DNA of 64,000 nucleotides from Hormiphora californensis (GCA_020137815.1 CM035359.1:2413845-2477844), one strand, 5' to 3'. Shown: positions 23,001 to 35,401, numbered from the stretch's first letter. Numbers and translations are program-made. Notes: generated by a model from the letters alone, not told the origin.

Positions 23001-24650
23001 AATTTAAAGGGAAATTTTAAAAAAAAGAATCAGGGAAATCTAATTAGGGGGAAAATATAATGGAGGTTTTGTAAAAGGGGAAAGGTGTTGGGGTTTTGGT
23101 GGGTGGGGTCCCGGGGTCCCTTCGGCCCTTTTGTTTTCTATGTTTTCCCCCCCGGGGTTTTTTATTTTTTTTTCCCCCCCCGCCGGTCTTCATGCTCTTC
23201 CCCTTTCTTTTTCCCCCCCCCTTACCCCCTCCCCCCACCCCCCCCCCCCTTTTCCTTTTTTCCCACCTTGGGCCCAAAAAAAACCAAACACAGGCAGACC
23301 GTTTTTTCCCGAAGGGTTTAAAAGTATATTATAAACCCTTTTTTTTTGGGGGCAAAAAAAAAGGGTGAAGCAGAAGAACCGGGGGATGTTTTTAACCGAG
23401 TAGAAATTGGGTTTTTCGGGGCCCATTTACAAAAACCCCTCTAATATATATTGGAATAATAAATAAGATTTTCACACTGTTTTGGGGCTGTTATACATCC
23501 AAAGATAGATCTCTATCTTGCAGTTTTTACTGATCAAGTGTTTCCGCGAATAACTTTGCAACGGGTAATGGTGACACAAAGCAAGTAAAAACGATAAAAA
23601 CTAGCCAAAACACACACACACACTTGACATGTAAATAACTATATATTTGTATGTTGTTTGGTTGAAAAAAATTGTCCATTATATATTTTTGTAGCTAGAA
23701 TTACGTAACACTGCAGCAAAAAAACAAGATATCGATCTACCCCAGCTGAAAACCCACTCTCCAAAAAATGAGTGGTTCTGCAGTCTCTCTCTCCCTATCT
23801 TCCTTGATCTCTCTCTCTATCAAAAGCTGTTGATACCAGATCAAACAGACGAATAAAAAAAAGTTTCTCCCTGAGCCCCCTGCGAAAAATTAATTGTCCA
23901 TCCTCACTTAATATAATATATATTTCTCTCTTTCTACTTCTCTCTTTCTTTCTATCTAACTCACGCGGTAAAAAAAGATGATCAAGTAAAATGCGATAGG
24001 TGACAGAAGATGTAGACACTCCGGACACCAGTCAAAATATAATCTCTAAATTCACCCCCAAAAAAACGTCCAGAGATCAAAAAAACACGCACACACACGG
24101 ACAGCCAGGCATTATTCGTGACATATTAATCTGCCAGGAGGGTATATTTCTTCCTCTCAATTTAAAGAGAGGGAAGAGAAACATCCTAGCAGTTCCATGA
24201 GCTGCGTTGACGAGAAATATAAAAGCAAACGAAAAACGAGAAGGCTCACCCCGCTTGGGTATGGCACACATGTCCATATATGGTAATGTATACATACCGT
24301 ATATGGAATTCTCCTATCTGAAACACAGATCCGATCTGCTGAGTTCCTCCCATACAATCGTTCGAAATTGGACACAGTTTTGGTGACCAAAACTTGCCCC
24401 AAATATTACTATCTCTTTCTCTCTCCTCTCTCTCTATCCCTATCCCTCTCTCTCTCACTCCCTCTTTCTATATCTCTCTCTCTCAACTCTTACTAATCTG
24501 ATAAGCTCTCTGTAGTGTAAAAATTACCCACGGCAAAATTGTTTTTGTCAACCAAACAATAATCACCTGTAACCCTGAAATATATATCGAGACAGAAAGA
24601 CAGATACATAATACCTATCTCTCCATCTTTTTTCCCCGGAACTCTTTCCC
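19447..24650. other. Intergenic region between innexins C and B, partly low quality
   Basis: No exon seen. It holds (GA)n at 19986-20036, a (TCTCTA)n hexamer array at 20742-20811 and scattered CT repeats. From about 20880 to 21840 and 22500 to 23470 the sequence is dominated by long homopolymers and GGGG/CCCC/TTTT blocks. The open frames there (for example 21171-21781) are artefacts. Anything coding inside these blocks would be unreadable. Confidence 0.55.
20742..20811. repeat. (TCTCTA)n hexanucleotide array
   Basis: About 11-12 nearly perfect copies of the hexamer TCTCTA. Translation on the other strand gives the spurious RDRDRD repeat. Confidence 0.9.
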
Positions 24651-25980
24651 TTAGTTCAGATCTGGATCATCGCCCATGTTTCGGCCCTTCTTTGATACGT
24701 GCGTTCGGATGAGTCGCGGACATACGTTGTTCATGATTTCTTGGAAAGCAACTGGAGAGATTGAGGAAGCAATGACGTTCAGGTAAACCCGGCCTGAGGT
24801 TCCAACCTTGTAGTATACTTTCTTGTACTGAAGGAAGGGTTAGGGTCAGAGAGATATAGGAAGCTGGAAGGGTTGAGTTAGGGTCAGAGAGATATAGGAA
24901 GGTGGAGGGTGAAGGTCCGGGGGAATAAAACATCCCCCAAAAGTCTCTATTTATACAGTGCAGATGTCAAGACTTACATGAGGATCATCTTTAAGGAAAG
25001 CACTGGCAAGCATCCTCTGGTAACTTCCATAGATGAACACAACTCGGATAATACCAGCCAAGACGTTGAAAACATTAGAAACAATTGTGAACACTGGAAA
25101 AGAGAGATAGAATTCATTAGCAACACAATCCCGCAATTGCAATTTAATATAATACGACTTTGTCTAGCTTCTTTTCAGTGTCCCATCATGGTATATATAT
25201 TATATATACACCATGATGACCATATATGTTTCCTTACCTAGAGACCACCATAGGATAAGGAAGATGTACTGGTTGATGACATTAGGAGCAAGGACACACA
25301 TTCCATTCTCATCTTCCAGACCGGTGGGTCCCCACCTCTTGATCTCACAGGCAACCATCTGGAGGAGGGAGATAATGTATTTTATGAAGGAGCACGATGC
25401 TAATCTAACTTATTTCAAAAGTCGAAAATCATGCTTTCATGATCACATGATTTTGATCGTGTAGTTACCTTGGGGAAAAGAAGGTCCTTAATTCCGGTGA
25501 CATTGACGGGGGGATCAGGCCACTGCTGGGCCCATACAATTCCATACTGTTTGAAGTCAGCCAACTCGAACATTTCAGCGGTAAGGGTCATCAGGAGCAC
25601 TGAGACGATGAGATAGCAAATTTTAATTCCAATAACAAGGAGGCCAATTCCGTGTCGCTGCATGAAGTTAGCGTACATGGAGTGCTCGTTCATGTAGATG
25701 GCAAACCTGGACGGGAAAGGGTAATTTTGTTACCAAAGAGCCAAAAAATATTTTCTTTAAATTGTTCAAGCTTTAAAAAACTGTATTCAAAACTGTATTC
25801 AAAACTGTATTCGGTTTTACCTGTGGTACAGCCAAACAGAGGCCTTCTCTGCGTCCGCCTTGATTCCCTCTTCACCCTCCATGGGGTTGTACAACATAGC
25901 AATGAGGGGCTTCAGGTCACCGAACCCGTATCTCTGAGAGAGATTTGTGTGGATAGTGGTTTTGACGTGGTTATGGGAGT

Positions 25981-26055
<75 letters not shown>

Positions 26056-29000
26056 CCTAATTTGCTTTTTATCCTCACCTTGTAGATAAGATAGGGGAGG
26101 AAGAAGGCGGCAGCAGCCAACCAGAAATAGAATGGAATCCACTGGTACCATAGATGGTACACTCGGGACGTTGTTGTTGGGACACCATCAGCACAATTTT
26201 CACCTATATTACAAGGGGTGTTATCATGGATATTAACACTATGGTTACCATAGTATGTTACCATGGTTACCATTACCATGGTTACCATGGTATGTTACCA
26301 TGGTTACCATTACATGTAGCTTCATATACACAGGTGCACTGAAGCTTCAAACAATAAGCTCTAAAGGGGTAGAAAGCTAGGGGTCAGTGACAGCATATAA
26401 TTCCCAATACCATGCGAGGGAAAAAATAAGTGTTAGCTTCTGATATGGCGATGTGATCACACACACACACACTTTCACACGAAAAAGAAAGAAAGATTCG
26501 AACTTTTATATTATATTGAGGACAAGAAGTTGAGGGTTTAAGCTAAGTTTATTGGTTCAATGAGTTGTGCATATAAGAGAGAATAATGGTCAAATACACA
26601 TATCAGAGAATTGAGAAGATTTGAGAGGTATTGGATGGAATTGGTCTCACACTCACGCTAGGTGCTAAGAAATGATCGGAATGGGATTGTAATGTTACCA
26701 TGGTAACTAATTGCAATTTATTACCATGGTAACAAAAAGCACGGATATATATATATCCACTAAATATATTTAGTGATTTATATGAAACACCACCAAGTTT
26801 AAACACCACCCCCGGCTTCAACCCCCCGCAGGAGAGAGAGAGGCATATCACCCGAAAAGTTCCCAAAAAGTATAGCAAGATGATACAGTCGGACCCCGGA
26901 ATTCCTAGGTTTCGCTCGGTAAATCGGGGTCTGACTGTATAAGTTTATTCCAAAGAGACAAGTAAAGCGGAGAAATGAAGTATGAGAGCTGTGCGGCCTG
27001 AGAGGTAAGGCGCGTGCTCCAGAACTCACCAAAATATGACATTGAGCTACCCTCTTGGGTTTGATCTAGGGTGGAATCGAGATATATAATTGGGGTCTGA
27101 ATGTTATTGGGATTGGAACTTGTTATGGTTTTGTGAGCTGTTTTTTGTAAAATGAAGTAGGTTTGTGAGGTGATGAAATACACAGAGTGGTATAACAGTA
27201 ACACGCAGCGTTTTTGTACGCAGATATAAAAATGTCTAGTGACGGCTCTTTTTTCAAAGTCCGGTTTCTAATTGAGTCTAATTGGGGTTAAATTGCCTGC
27301 GTCAATCGGAGTACGAAGCTGGCCTGTTATACTGGTCTGAGTCTGTGTTCACTCTAACACTTGTCGCGGAACAATTGAAAATGTGAAAAACGACCGAGAC
27401 AGAAGGAGAGTGAGAGAGCTAGATGGAGATATAATAGGGATAGAGGGAGAGAGAGAGTGAGAGAACGAAGGATAGAGGTTTAAGGGGAATGGAGAGGGAG
27501 TCAGAGCTAGAGGGAGAGTGTGAGATAGGAAGACCTTGTTACGGACAGCAATATATATAAAAACACTCACCCAGGCAGAGAGGGACCTCCTCAGGGATGA
27601 GACCGGGGTAGGGGACGTGCATTGAGTTCTCGTTGTAAGCCTCCCTGATTGTATACAGACCTGCAGGGGGCATGTGGTTAGTGTTGGAATGTGGTTAGTG
27701 TTGGAATGTGGTTAGTGTTGGAATGTGGTTAGTGTTGGAATGTGGTTAGTGTTGGAATGTGGTTAGTGTTGGAATGTGGTTAGTGTTGGAATGTGGTTAG
27801 TGTTGGAATGTGGTTAGTGTTGGAATGTGGTTAGTGTTGGAATGTGGTTAGTGTTGGAATGTGGTTAGTGTTGGAATGTGGTTAGTGTTGGAATGTGGTT
27901 AGTGTTGGAATGTGGTTAGTGTTGGAATGTGGTTAGTGTTGGAATGTGGTTAGTGTTGGAATGTGGTTAGTGTTGGAATGTGGTTAGTGTTGGAATGTGG
28001 TTAGTGTTGGAATGTGGTTAGTGTTGGAATGTGGTTAGTGTTGGAATGTGGTTAGTGTTGGAATGTGGTTAGTGTTGGAATGTGGTTAGTGTTGGAATGT
28101 GGTTAGTGTTGGAATGTGGTTAGTGTTGGAATGTGGTTAGTGTTGGAATGTGGTTAGTGTTGGAATGTGGTTAGTGTTGGAATGTGGTTAGTGTTGGAAT
28201 GTGGTTAGTGTTGGAATGTGGTTAGGGAGGGGGAGGGGGTGATATATGTAATGTGGTTAGGGGGTGCAGTGATAGGGTACGTGGTTACTGGTTAGGGAGG
28301 GGAAGGGGTGACATGGGGCATCCAGCATGTGGTTAGGTTTTGGATGGGGTGGTGATTGGGGGGATCTCAAGCTGTAATAACTTTCGATATCTTAAGCCAT
28401 TTCAATTCAGACTTTAGCAGGGGCGAAGAGACTAAAAGGGATATGATATATATGGTTTCATCTAAGCGTAGATTAATTATGAACGACCGGCGGCACTAAT
28501 CACACCCCCTTATATAATAACTCCTCTTACCCACAACAAATGTGTGAATTTGTATATCATCACCACCCAAATATAGAACTACTTCACCATTACTCAGCTA
28601 GGGAACACACCCGCGGCGCTCACTGTCATCTTAATATTATTAGCCCTGACCTTACCAAAGCGAAACTTGAAGTTTATTAGTCCTGGCCTTACACTTCAAC
28701 CCATGACATAATGTATAGTAACCACTAACCTTACTACTGCCATTACATAATGTGAAACACTTGACTTGAAACCCGACAAGCGGCCCACATGGTATTAGTC
28801 CTTACCAAACTTTCACACTATGTTTAAACAAAGTATGACAAAATGGTCAATATTTGTTTACACATCTACGAAATACATCACTACCCTATTATATAGATTA
28901 TGATGTACAAACAAGGCTACTCCCCTTGTCAATTCCCGGCTCGAAATGTTCGCCAATATGACAATGTTATTGATCTCACTTTTAGACCTAAGAGTTGTCA

Positions 29001-29954
29001 TGTTGTCATGCAGTGATGTCTACCCAATGATTTCCACCCCCTTCACTCACCCTGCGTCCAGCAGTAATCCTCACTGAAGGAAGCATCATACTTGCTGAAT
29101 CCATTACAACTGATAATACTACCAGTATGCTGTCGGACGGTCACCACAGTACCACAGATCACCATTAGGACGAACATAAAGGATCGGTTGAGTTGGTCCC
29201 AGCCATCATCGATGGTAATCTCCTTGAAGGGAGATAACCTGGTGGGAGGGTGTTGTTAGGGAGGGGGGGGGTGTTGTTAGGGTGTTGTTAGGGAGATAAC
29301 CTGGTGGGAGGGGGAGAGTGTTTGTTTGTTTGTTTGTTAAAGACGTCTTAGGAACCTGGGATACTGAGTTCTCCCCCTCATCTTGGTCTACTCTGATAGT
29401 ATTTTCATGCTAGCCTTGATGGAAAATATAGGGGAGACCCCAGTAACTCAGTCTTACTTCAACCGACATAACACGATAAACCCAGTGGTAGCACTTGTTG
29501 GTACCAGAACACAGAGTCTGATGCCGGGGGGACATCGCTGGTCCTGGGTATCGTGGCGCGGATCTTGAAGTGTCTCCGACGTGGAGGGATTTTGGAAAAA
29601 GTGGGAAATCGGGAAGAATAGAAAGAGAGGGTGAGGAGGCAATTTCTGATCTGCAGAGGTCCCATGGGGGGAGGGTGTTGTTAGGGTGTTGGTTAGGGGA
29701 GGGGTTGTTGTTAGGGAGAATACCTGGTGTGGTGAGGGGGAGGGTGTTTGGTTAGGGAGATAACCTAAGTGTGGGAGGGTGTTGTTCAGGAGGGGGGTGT
29801 TTGCAGAGAGAGAGAGAAGAGATAGAGCGAGCGAGAGAGATAGAGAGAGAGAGAGATAGAGACGAGCCCGAGAGAGCAGAGAGAGAGAGACAGTGAAAGA
29901 CAGAAAGAAAGGTGTTACTTACCGACTGAACTGCGATAAGCTGCTGATCAGCAT
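24651..29954 (-). CDS. Innexin C (gap junction/hemichannel subunit), complete
   Basis: Nine exons with matching phases: 29954-29923, 29238-29051, 27660-27571, 26203-26079, 25933-25821, 25706-25469, 25358-25238, 25093-24978 and 24827-24651. They total 1200 nt, 399 residues. The order is MLISSLSQFS, TIDDGWDQLNRSF, helix 1, RQHTGSIISC, DYCWTQGLYT, PYPGLIPEEVPLC, YHLWYQWIPFYF (helix 2), YGFGDLKPLIAM, EKASVWLYHR, helix 3, an extracellular loop with PVNVTG (possible N-glycan), LLFPKMVACE, GMCVLAPNVINQY, helix 4, GSYQRMLASAFLKD and the tail GTSGRVYL to DDPDLN. All four loop cysteine positions are present. The loop-1 exon of innexin A is split here after TQG, and its 5' half is fused to the helix-1 exon. 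Adjacent to B and A in the same orientation, consistent with tandem duplication. Confidence 0.93.
24837..24911. repeat. Two-copy tandem repeat upstream of the innexin C last exon
   Basis: Two copies of a unit of about 36 bp containing GGGTCAGAGAGATATAGGAAG. In gene sense it lies just upstream of the acceptor of the terminal exon. Confidence 0.7.
25984..26053. repeat. (CT)n microsatellite in innexin C intron
   Basis: About 35 CT units between the exons ending 26079 and starting 25933. It reads (GA)n in gene sense, so it does not act as a pyrimidine tract. Confidence 0.9.
26886..26937. mobile_element. 52-bp pogo/Tigger-like MITE
   Basis: Starts CAGTCGGACCCCG and ends CGGGGTCTGACTG, terminal inverted repeats flanked on both sides by TA, the usual Tc1/mariner-pogo target duplication. 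The interior is only about 25 bp. A longer relative is at 34025-34205. It lies in an innexin C intron. No transposase seen. Confidence 0.65.
27673..28225. repeat. 17-bp minisatellite, about 32 near-perfect copies
   Basis: Unit TGTGGTTAGTGTTGGAA repeated almost without variation. In gene sense it is TTCCAACACTAACCACA and ends about 12 bp before the 3' splice site of the innexin C exon at 27660. The homogeneity implies recent expansion. Confidence 0.95.
29809..29893. repeat. GA-rich microsatellite in innexin C intron 1
   Basis: Impure (GA)n just downstream (gene sense) of the first coding exon of innexin C. Confidence 0.8.
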
Positions 29955-31018
29955 CTCGCGGCGCTATTTCCAATAGCTAACGAACCTTAGCTACGCTACA
30001 AGGAAAGGTCGGTGGGTTAGAGTCATCATGGTTGCCATGGTAACAAAATATAACATTTGAATATAATGCAACATATCAAAAGGAATCGACTAGAAAATGG
30101 AAGGAGCAGGGTTTCAAATCCATCCCTCAAATCTCTCAGAGAGAACAGTCTCTCTCATGTTATTTCACGACTTCAATGACATACAAGGGGCTCTGAATTT
30201 GATTACCCTCTTTCTCTCGCCCAGTGGGGGATTGAATTGGGTGGGATATAAAAACGTAGAGAGGAGAGGAGGAGAACAACTGGAATGTTCGAGGAACACA
30301 TGATGATGATGTCAAGTCATGATGATAATACCTTGGACTAAGGAACACAATATGATGATCATAAACTCCAATAATAACCAAAATCAAAAAGATACAATTA
30401 AAATTAGAGGCATTTCTAAAATAAAACAGTTCATCTCTTATGTCAAAAAGAAGTATCACATAGCTATTATAGATAGCTAAACGACCAAGCAACGCATATT
30501 TCACACGATCACGTATCTGCTATGACATCACAGAACATGACAATATCAAGAACTGAAAAAATGTACTATTAGTCAAACATGTACTGTACTCACTGGCAGT
30601 TTTGATACTGCACAAAAAATAAGCGCCCATGTAAGTAAAAATTCAATGATGAAGTTAAGTAAAACTATTGCTCTACATACTAAGTGTAGGATAAAAGTGC
30701 ATTGAATCTTTCTACAAAAACAATGGGGATATAGTTGTAAAAAACGTTAGAAGTGTGTTTAGCACACACTAGGTGTGAGTGTACTCAGTGTGCCCTGGGT
30801 TAGACATAGGGAGGGAGAGAACTAGATGGTTAAAGTCTAAGTAACTGGGCTAGGACAGAACGCTCAAAAGAAGACAAATTAGGTAGAAAAAAATGAAGCT
30901 TTTGAAGAAAAGAGAGGAGTCTCTTAAAAAGAGAGGAGACTCTTAAAAAGAGAGGAGACTCTTACATTGATGGAACAGAAAGAGGAGTAATATAAAAAGT
31001 AGAAAGGTTCTTTACACA
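29955..31018. other. Upstream region of innexin C
   Basis: No convincing 5' exon or promoter motif. It contains a CCATGGTAAC motif near 30035 and a short AAAAGAGAGGAGACTCTT tandem (about 30905-30965) whose unit is itself palindromic (AGAGTCTCCTCTC and complement). Confidence 0.4.
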
Positions 31019-32680
31019 CGCTGGGTAGTAACTGACCTTGTTATGTTCTAACCCTTCCTTTACATTTGTAAGGAGGGTCGAGCTTCGGCAAAAGTCAAAA
31101 CTGACTATGACAATTCAGGCTTCAGCATAAAAACCAGTCTCTGTCTAACGTCAAAAGCATAGTATAGCTATGTAACATACACATCTTGTGACCCCGTTAC
31201 CCCCTTCCTCCCAGTGACGAAACACACCATCACCCATAGTCTTCTTCCTCATGGAATATCGGGACAAGGTCCATACCCTCTCCCCTCCCCGAGGCGAGTC
31301 AATATTTTATGAAACTATTCAAACTCCCATTTTCTCGCATATTTAATATTCAAACTACACACCCTCCCTCCCTCAACATTCTCTAACTTTTATTGTGTGC
31401 ACACTCGCACTTACAAAATAAAGGGAGATAGTATATCGAGGGAGAGAGAGAGGGTGCGGAAGGGGCTTGGCAAAAAAGACAATGAGCCAATCTTTGCCCA
31501 TCTTTCTCTCGGTTTATTGTACATTCGACACAAACTCTCTCTGATCTCTCCCTCGGCCTCGCCATCTCTCTGATCTCTCTCTCCCTCGGCCTCGCCATCT
31601 CTCTCTGTGTTCTCTCCCCTCACCTAGGGCGGGGGCTCTGGGGTATGTATGTCTGCCCCCTCTCTTGTGTAAGGGCGAGCAAACATAAAAATTGAGAAAA
31701 CCCAAAAGCGGATCCGACGAAGTGAGAGAAAAAGAGATATAGAGAGAAGAGAGAAGAGAGAGAGAGAGGGGAGCGAGAGAGAGAAAGAGGAAAAGAGATT
31801 AGAAAAATTCGGAAGTGTATATTTCTTTTTCTCCTATTAGCCCTCTTTTGTTCTCTGTCTCCTCTCCAATTTTTTTAAAAATTTTTTTAAAGAAGGGGAA
31901 AAGAAGGCACGGGATTTCCCCATTCTTGACAGTCTATTTACTTCTGTGTGTTTGTGTGTAAACTATAAATAGTTTTTTCTGAACGGAACTGACCTTGTTA
32001 TGTTCTAAACCCCTCCTTTACCTTTGTAAGGAGGGTCGAGCTTGGAAAAAATCAAAACTGACATGACAAATTCAGGCTTCAGCATAAAAACCATCTCTGT
32101 CTAACTAAACTTAAAAAGCATGTAAAACCCCCCTTGGACCCCATCTTTACCCCCGTTACCCCCCCTTCCCCTCCCAGTGACGAAACCACCATCACCCTAT
32201 TTTTTTTTTCCTCGGAATATCGGGACAAGTCCTACCCCCCCCCTCCCCAGGCGATCAAATTTTATGAACTATTTCAAACTCCCCCCCTTTTCCCGCATAT
32301 TTTTTTTTTTTTATTCAAATAAAACACCCCCCTCCCTCCCCATTTTCTAAATTTTTTGTGTGCACACCGCACTTACAAAATAAAGGGAGTAAAATTTTTA
32401 AACGAGGGAGAGAGAGAGGGGGCGGAAGGGGCTTTTCAAAAAGACAATACCCCAAACTTTTTCCCATCTTTCTTCTTTCTTTGGGTTTTTTTTCATTGAC
32501 ACAAAATCTCTCGATCTTCCCCCCCGGGTCGCCCCTCCTTTCCTCTCTCCCCTCGCCTCCCTCTCTCTCTTTTTTCCTCCCCCCTCTAAGGGCAGGGGCT
32601 GCTGGGCGTATGTATAGTACTGCCCCACTCTCTTTTTTTTTTTTGGTTTTTTTTTTTGGCTGTAGGAAGAAGGGAGGGGC
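31019..32680. repeat. About 0.7-kb segment present twice, second copy corrupted
   Basis: 31019-31680 and about 31981-32620 follow one another in the same order: GACCTTGTTATGTTCTAA, GGAGGGTCGAGCTT, TTCAGGCTTCAGCATAAA, CCCAGTGACGAAAC, ATATCGGGACAAG, GCACTTACAAAATAAAGGG and a GA-rich stretch with GGCGGAAGGGGCTT. The second copy differs mainly by added or lost bases in homopolymers. It is either a tandem duplication or the same locus assembled twice, once from poor reads. Confidence 0.8.
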
Positions 32681-32684
32681 TGGT

Positions 32685-33480
32685 TCATCTCCATAGTAAC
32701 CTGACAACCTGTAGCCTCTACAGTACAGTCTACTCATCTCCATAGTAACCTGACAACCTGTAGCCTCTACAGTAAGTCTCACTCATCTCCATAGTAACCT
32801 GGGACAACCTGTACCTCTACAATAGTCCTACTCTCTCCATAGTAACCTGACAACCTGTAGCCTCTACAGTAGAGTCTACCTCCTCTCCATAAGTAACCTA
32901 CAACCTGTAGCCCTCTACAGTAGAGTCTACTCATCTCCATCTAGTGAACTGACAACCTGTAGCCTCTACAGTAGAGTCTACTCATCTCCATAGTAACCTG
33001 ACAACCTGTAGCCTCTACAGTAGAGTCTACTCATCTCCATAGTAACCTGACAACCTGTAGCCTCTACAGTAGAGTCTACTCATCTCCATAGTAACCTGAC
33101 AACCTGTAGCCTCTACAGTAGAGTCTACTCATCTCCATAGTAACCTGACAACCTGTAGCCTCTACAGTAGAGTCACTCATGTCTACCTACTATAGCCTTC
33201 CATAGTAACTGACAACTTAGCCTCTACAGTAGAGTCCTTCATCTCCCTAGTAAACCTGACAACCTTAGCCTCACAGTGATTCTCATCTCCATAGTACCTA
33301 CCCTGAGCCTGCTACAGTAGAGTCTACTCCATCTCCATAGAAACCTGACAACCTGTAGCCTCTACAGTAGGTCTACTCATCTCCATAGTAACCTGCACCT
33401 GTAGCTTCAGTAAGTCACTCATCCCTGTAACCTGAACCTGTAGCCTCTACATGTCCTCTCGTCCAAGTACACCTACAACC
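32685..33480. repeat. 49-bp satellite with an internal hairpin
   Basis: About 16 copies of a unit of about 49 bp containing CATCTCCATAGTAACCTGAC, AACCTGTAGCCTC and the palindrome CTCTACAGTAGAG. Copies at 32930-33170 are nearly identical; both ends are eroded by indels. The array starts at the end of the corrupted duplicate. Confidence 0.9.
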
Positions 33481-33792
33481 TGTTTTTAATGGAATAACCT
33501 ATAACAGGTGTGTATTCTGGTGCACCGTCTGTTAATTTGGTCTCTGCAACCAGTCCAACACAGCTTATAGAACCAGTTGAAATATAATAAGTTATTGAAA
33601 ATTTAACAATGAATCAGATCATATATTGATTGTAACAAAGAGTTGGGAATGCCAAGAAACAATAACTGAAAGAGAAATTGAGAGGGAGTTCGTGATTTTG
33701 TCGAAGAGAAAACGGCACACAAACAGTTGTAAAATAAATTGTGTAAAAATAACAGTAAACACGCATCCAGAAGCAGTTGCAAAGAGAGATAT

Positions 33793-33799
<7 letters not shown>

Positions 33800-33888
<89 letters not shown>

Positions 33889-33890
33889 GA
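33800..33890. repeat. (GA)n microsatellite
   Basis: About 40 GA units preceded by ATAGAAAGATA. No gene nearby. Confidence 0.9.
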
Positions 33891-34024
33891 AGAGAAAGAC
33901 AATGTCCTATACCTATTGAATTAAAACCTGCCACTCGTAGAACCAAGAGAGCTCTAAATCTGCTACAATGACGTGTTTAGCGACGTATTTCCTCGGCCAA
34001 CTTCAAAACATTCCGGAGGTACTA

Positions 34025-34205
34025 CAGTCGGACCCCGATTTAACGGCCCCCGATTTAGCGGCACCCCGATTTAACGGCAGCATAATCTTCCCCCGATATA
34101 GAAAATTAACAGTATTTGACCCCGATTTAAGCGGACACCCCCGCATTTTACGGACAAAAAACCCGTATTCCCCCCAAGGGTGCCGTTAAATCGGGGTCCC
34201 GACTG
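34025..34205. mobile_element. 181-bp pogo/Tigger-like MITE
   Basis: Terminal inverted repeats start CAGTCGGACCCCGATTTAAC and end in the near complement GTTAAATCGGGGTCCCGACTG, with TA on both sides. Internal copies of CCCCGATTTAACGGC suggest sub-repeats in the termini. It shares its ends with the 52-bp element at 26886. Non-autonomous; assigned to the pogo/Tigger group of Tc1/mariner by TIR type and TA duplication. Confidence 0.7.
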
Positions 34206-35401
34206 TACACGGATCTTATGCTATCCTATTTGAAGTGAGACAAACCCCACTTGAATTGTGTTCGCATCACAGAAGATATCCGATACTGGTTTTGTCCAAT
34301 TTGAACATCATGATCAATAATCACCCCATATGTGTTCTAGAGACCAGTCAATCAATACCATTTGGTTGAACAGCTGGTGAAGTTGCCAAATGTAGATCTA
34401 ACTATCCAGTAATAGATTGACGGATCTGTAAACAAACAAATCCAATATTAGATACACCCACACTCGCCATGCCTCGTCATGACACTCAATTTCTATTGAC
34501 TTCACCAAACTTAGAAACATGTTCCCACATAGATCCGATAGTATCTATAGAGAAGATATTGAGATAGAAGGAGAGTAGATAGAGCAGAGCTTCGATACAG
34601 CTAATATAGACCTATATACATTATAAGTTATCTCAACATCTTTACTTTAATTGGAACAAATGATCATTTGGAAATGCGCTGGACTTCAACTGCTAGACTT
34701 TGAGACGGGTTGCGTATGTTCGGTTTCACTTTTCCGGGGGGGTAACATATTCTCCGCCCCTCTCCTTTATAAAAATTAATTATGTTTGAATGTGTGAGCC
34801 GTGAGGTAGGGAGTTGGCCTAACTATTCATCGGCCGGTATGATTGTAGTCTAAATTAACTGTAAGGAATCAGGACAAAAGCCATGGCACGTGGAAATCAT
34901 GATCCATGATAAAGGAGATGGAGTTAATAAACCTGAAGACAATTATTTCACTGTTTGGGTAGCACTGAGCCAAATTATAAATATCAAGTGAATTGTGCTA
35001 ACAGTGATTATATTTGCAGGGGGTCCATCCAAAGCTAATCTACCTCAAATACGATTATATGCAGCTATATTATTCGCATTTGCTCTACTATAACATCTCC
35101 TTCATAAAACATGTCCTGCTGCGTAGCTCTACCTGCTCCTTCATAAAACAAACTCTCTCTGCTCCTTCATAAACAAAGTCGTCTAGTGGACAGCTCTAAA
35201 CGGGCACTGTTTACCAGCCAGTCAACAGGTTTGTTTGTATGAGAGGTGACCTAACCTATCCTGTAGCACATTTAAGTTATGCAACCCACAATATATATTA
35301 TACGCCAAGAAAGAAAAGCGTATAAAAACGTCACGCGAGGGAGGCGACAGAGAGAGGAAGCATATTCAATATTAAACGATAGTCATCGTCGTCGCCGGCG
35401 G

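Noticed and set aside
27673-28225. CRISPR-like array
   Set aside because: Units are directly adjacent with no unique spacers; it is a plain minisatellite in a eukaryotic intron.
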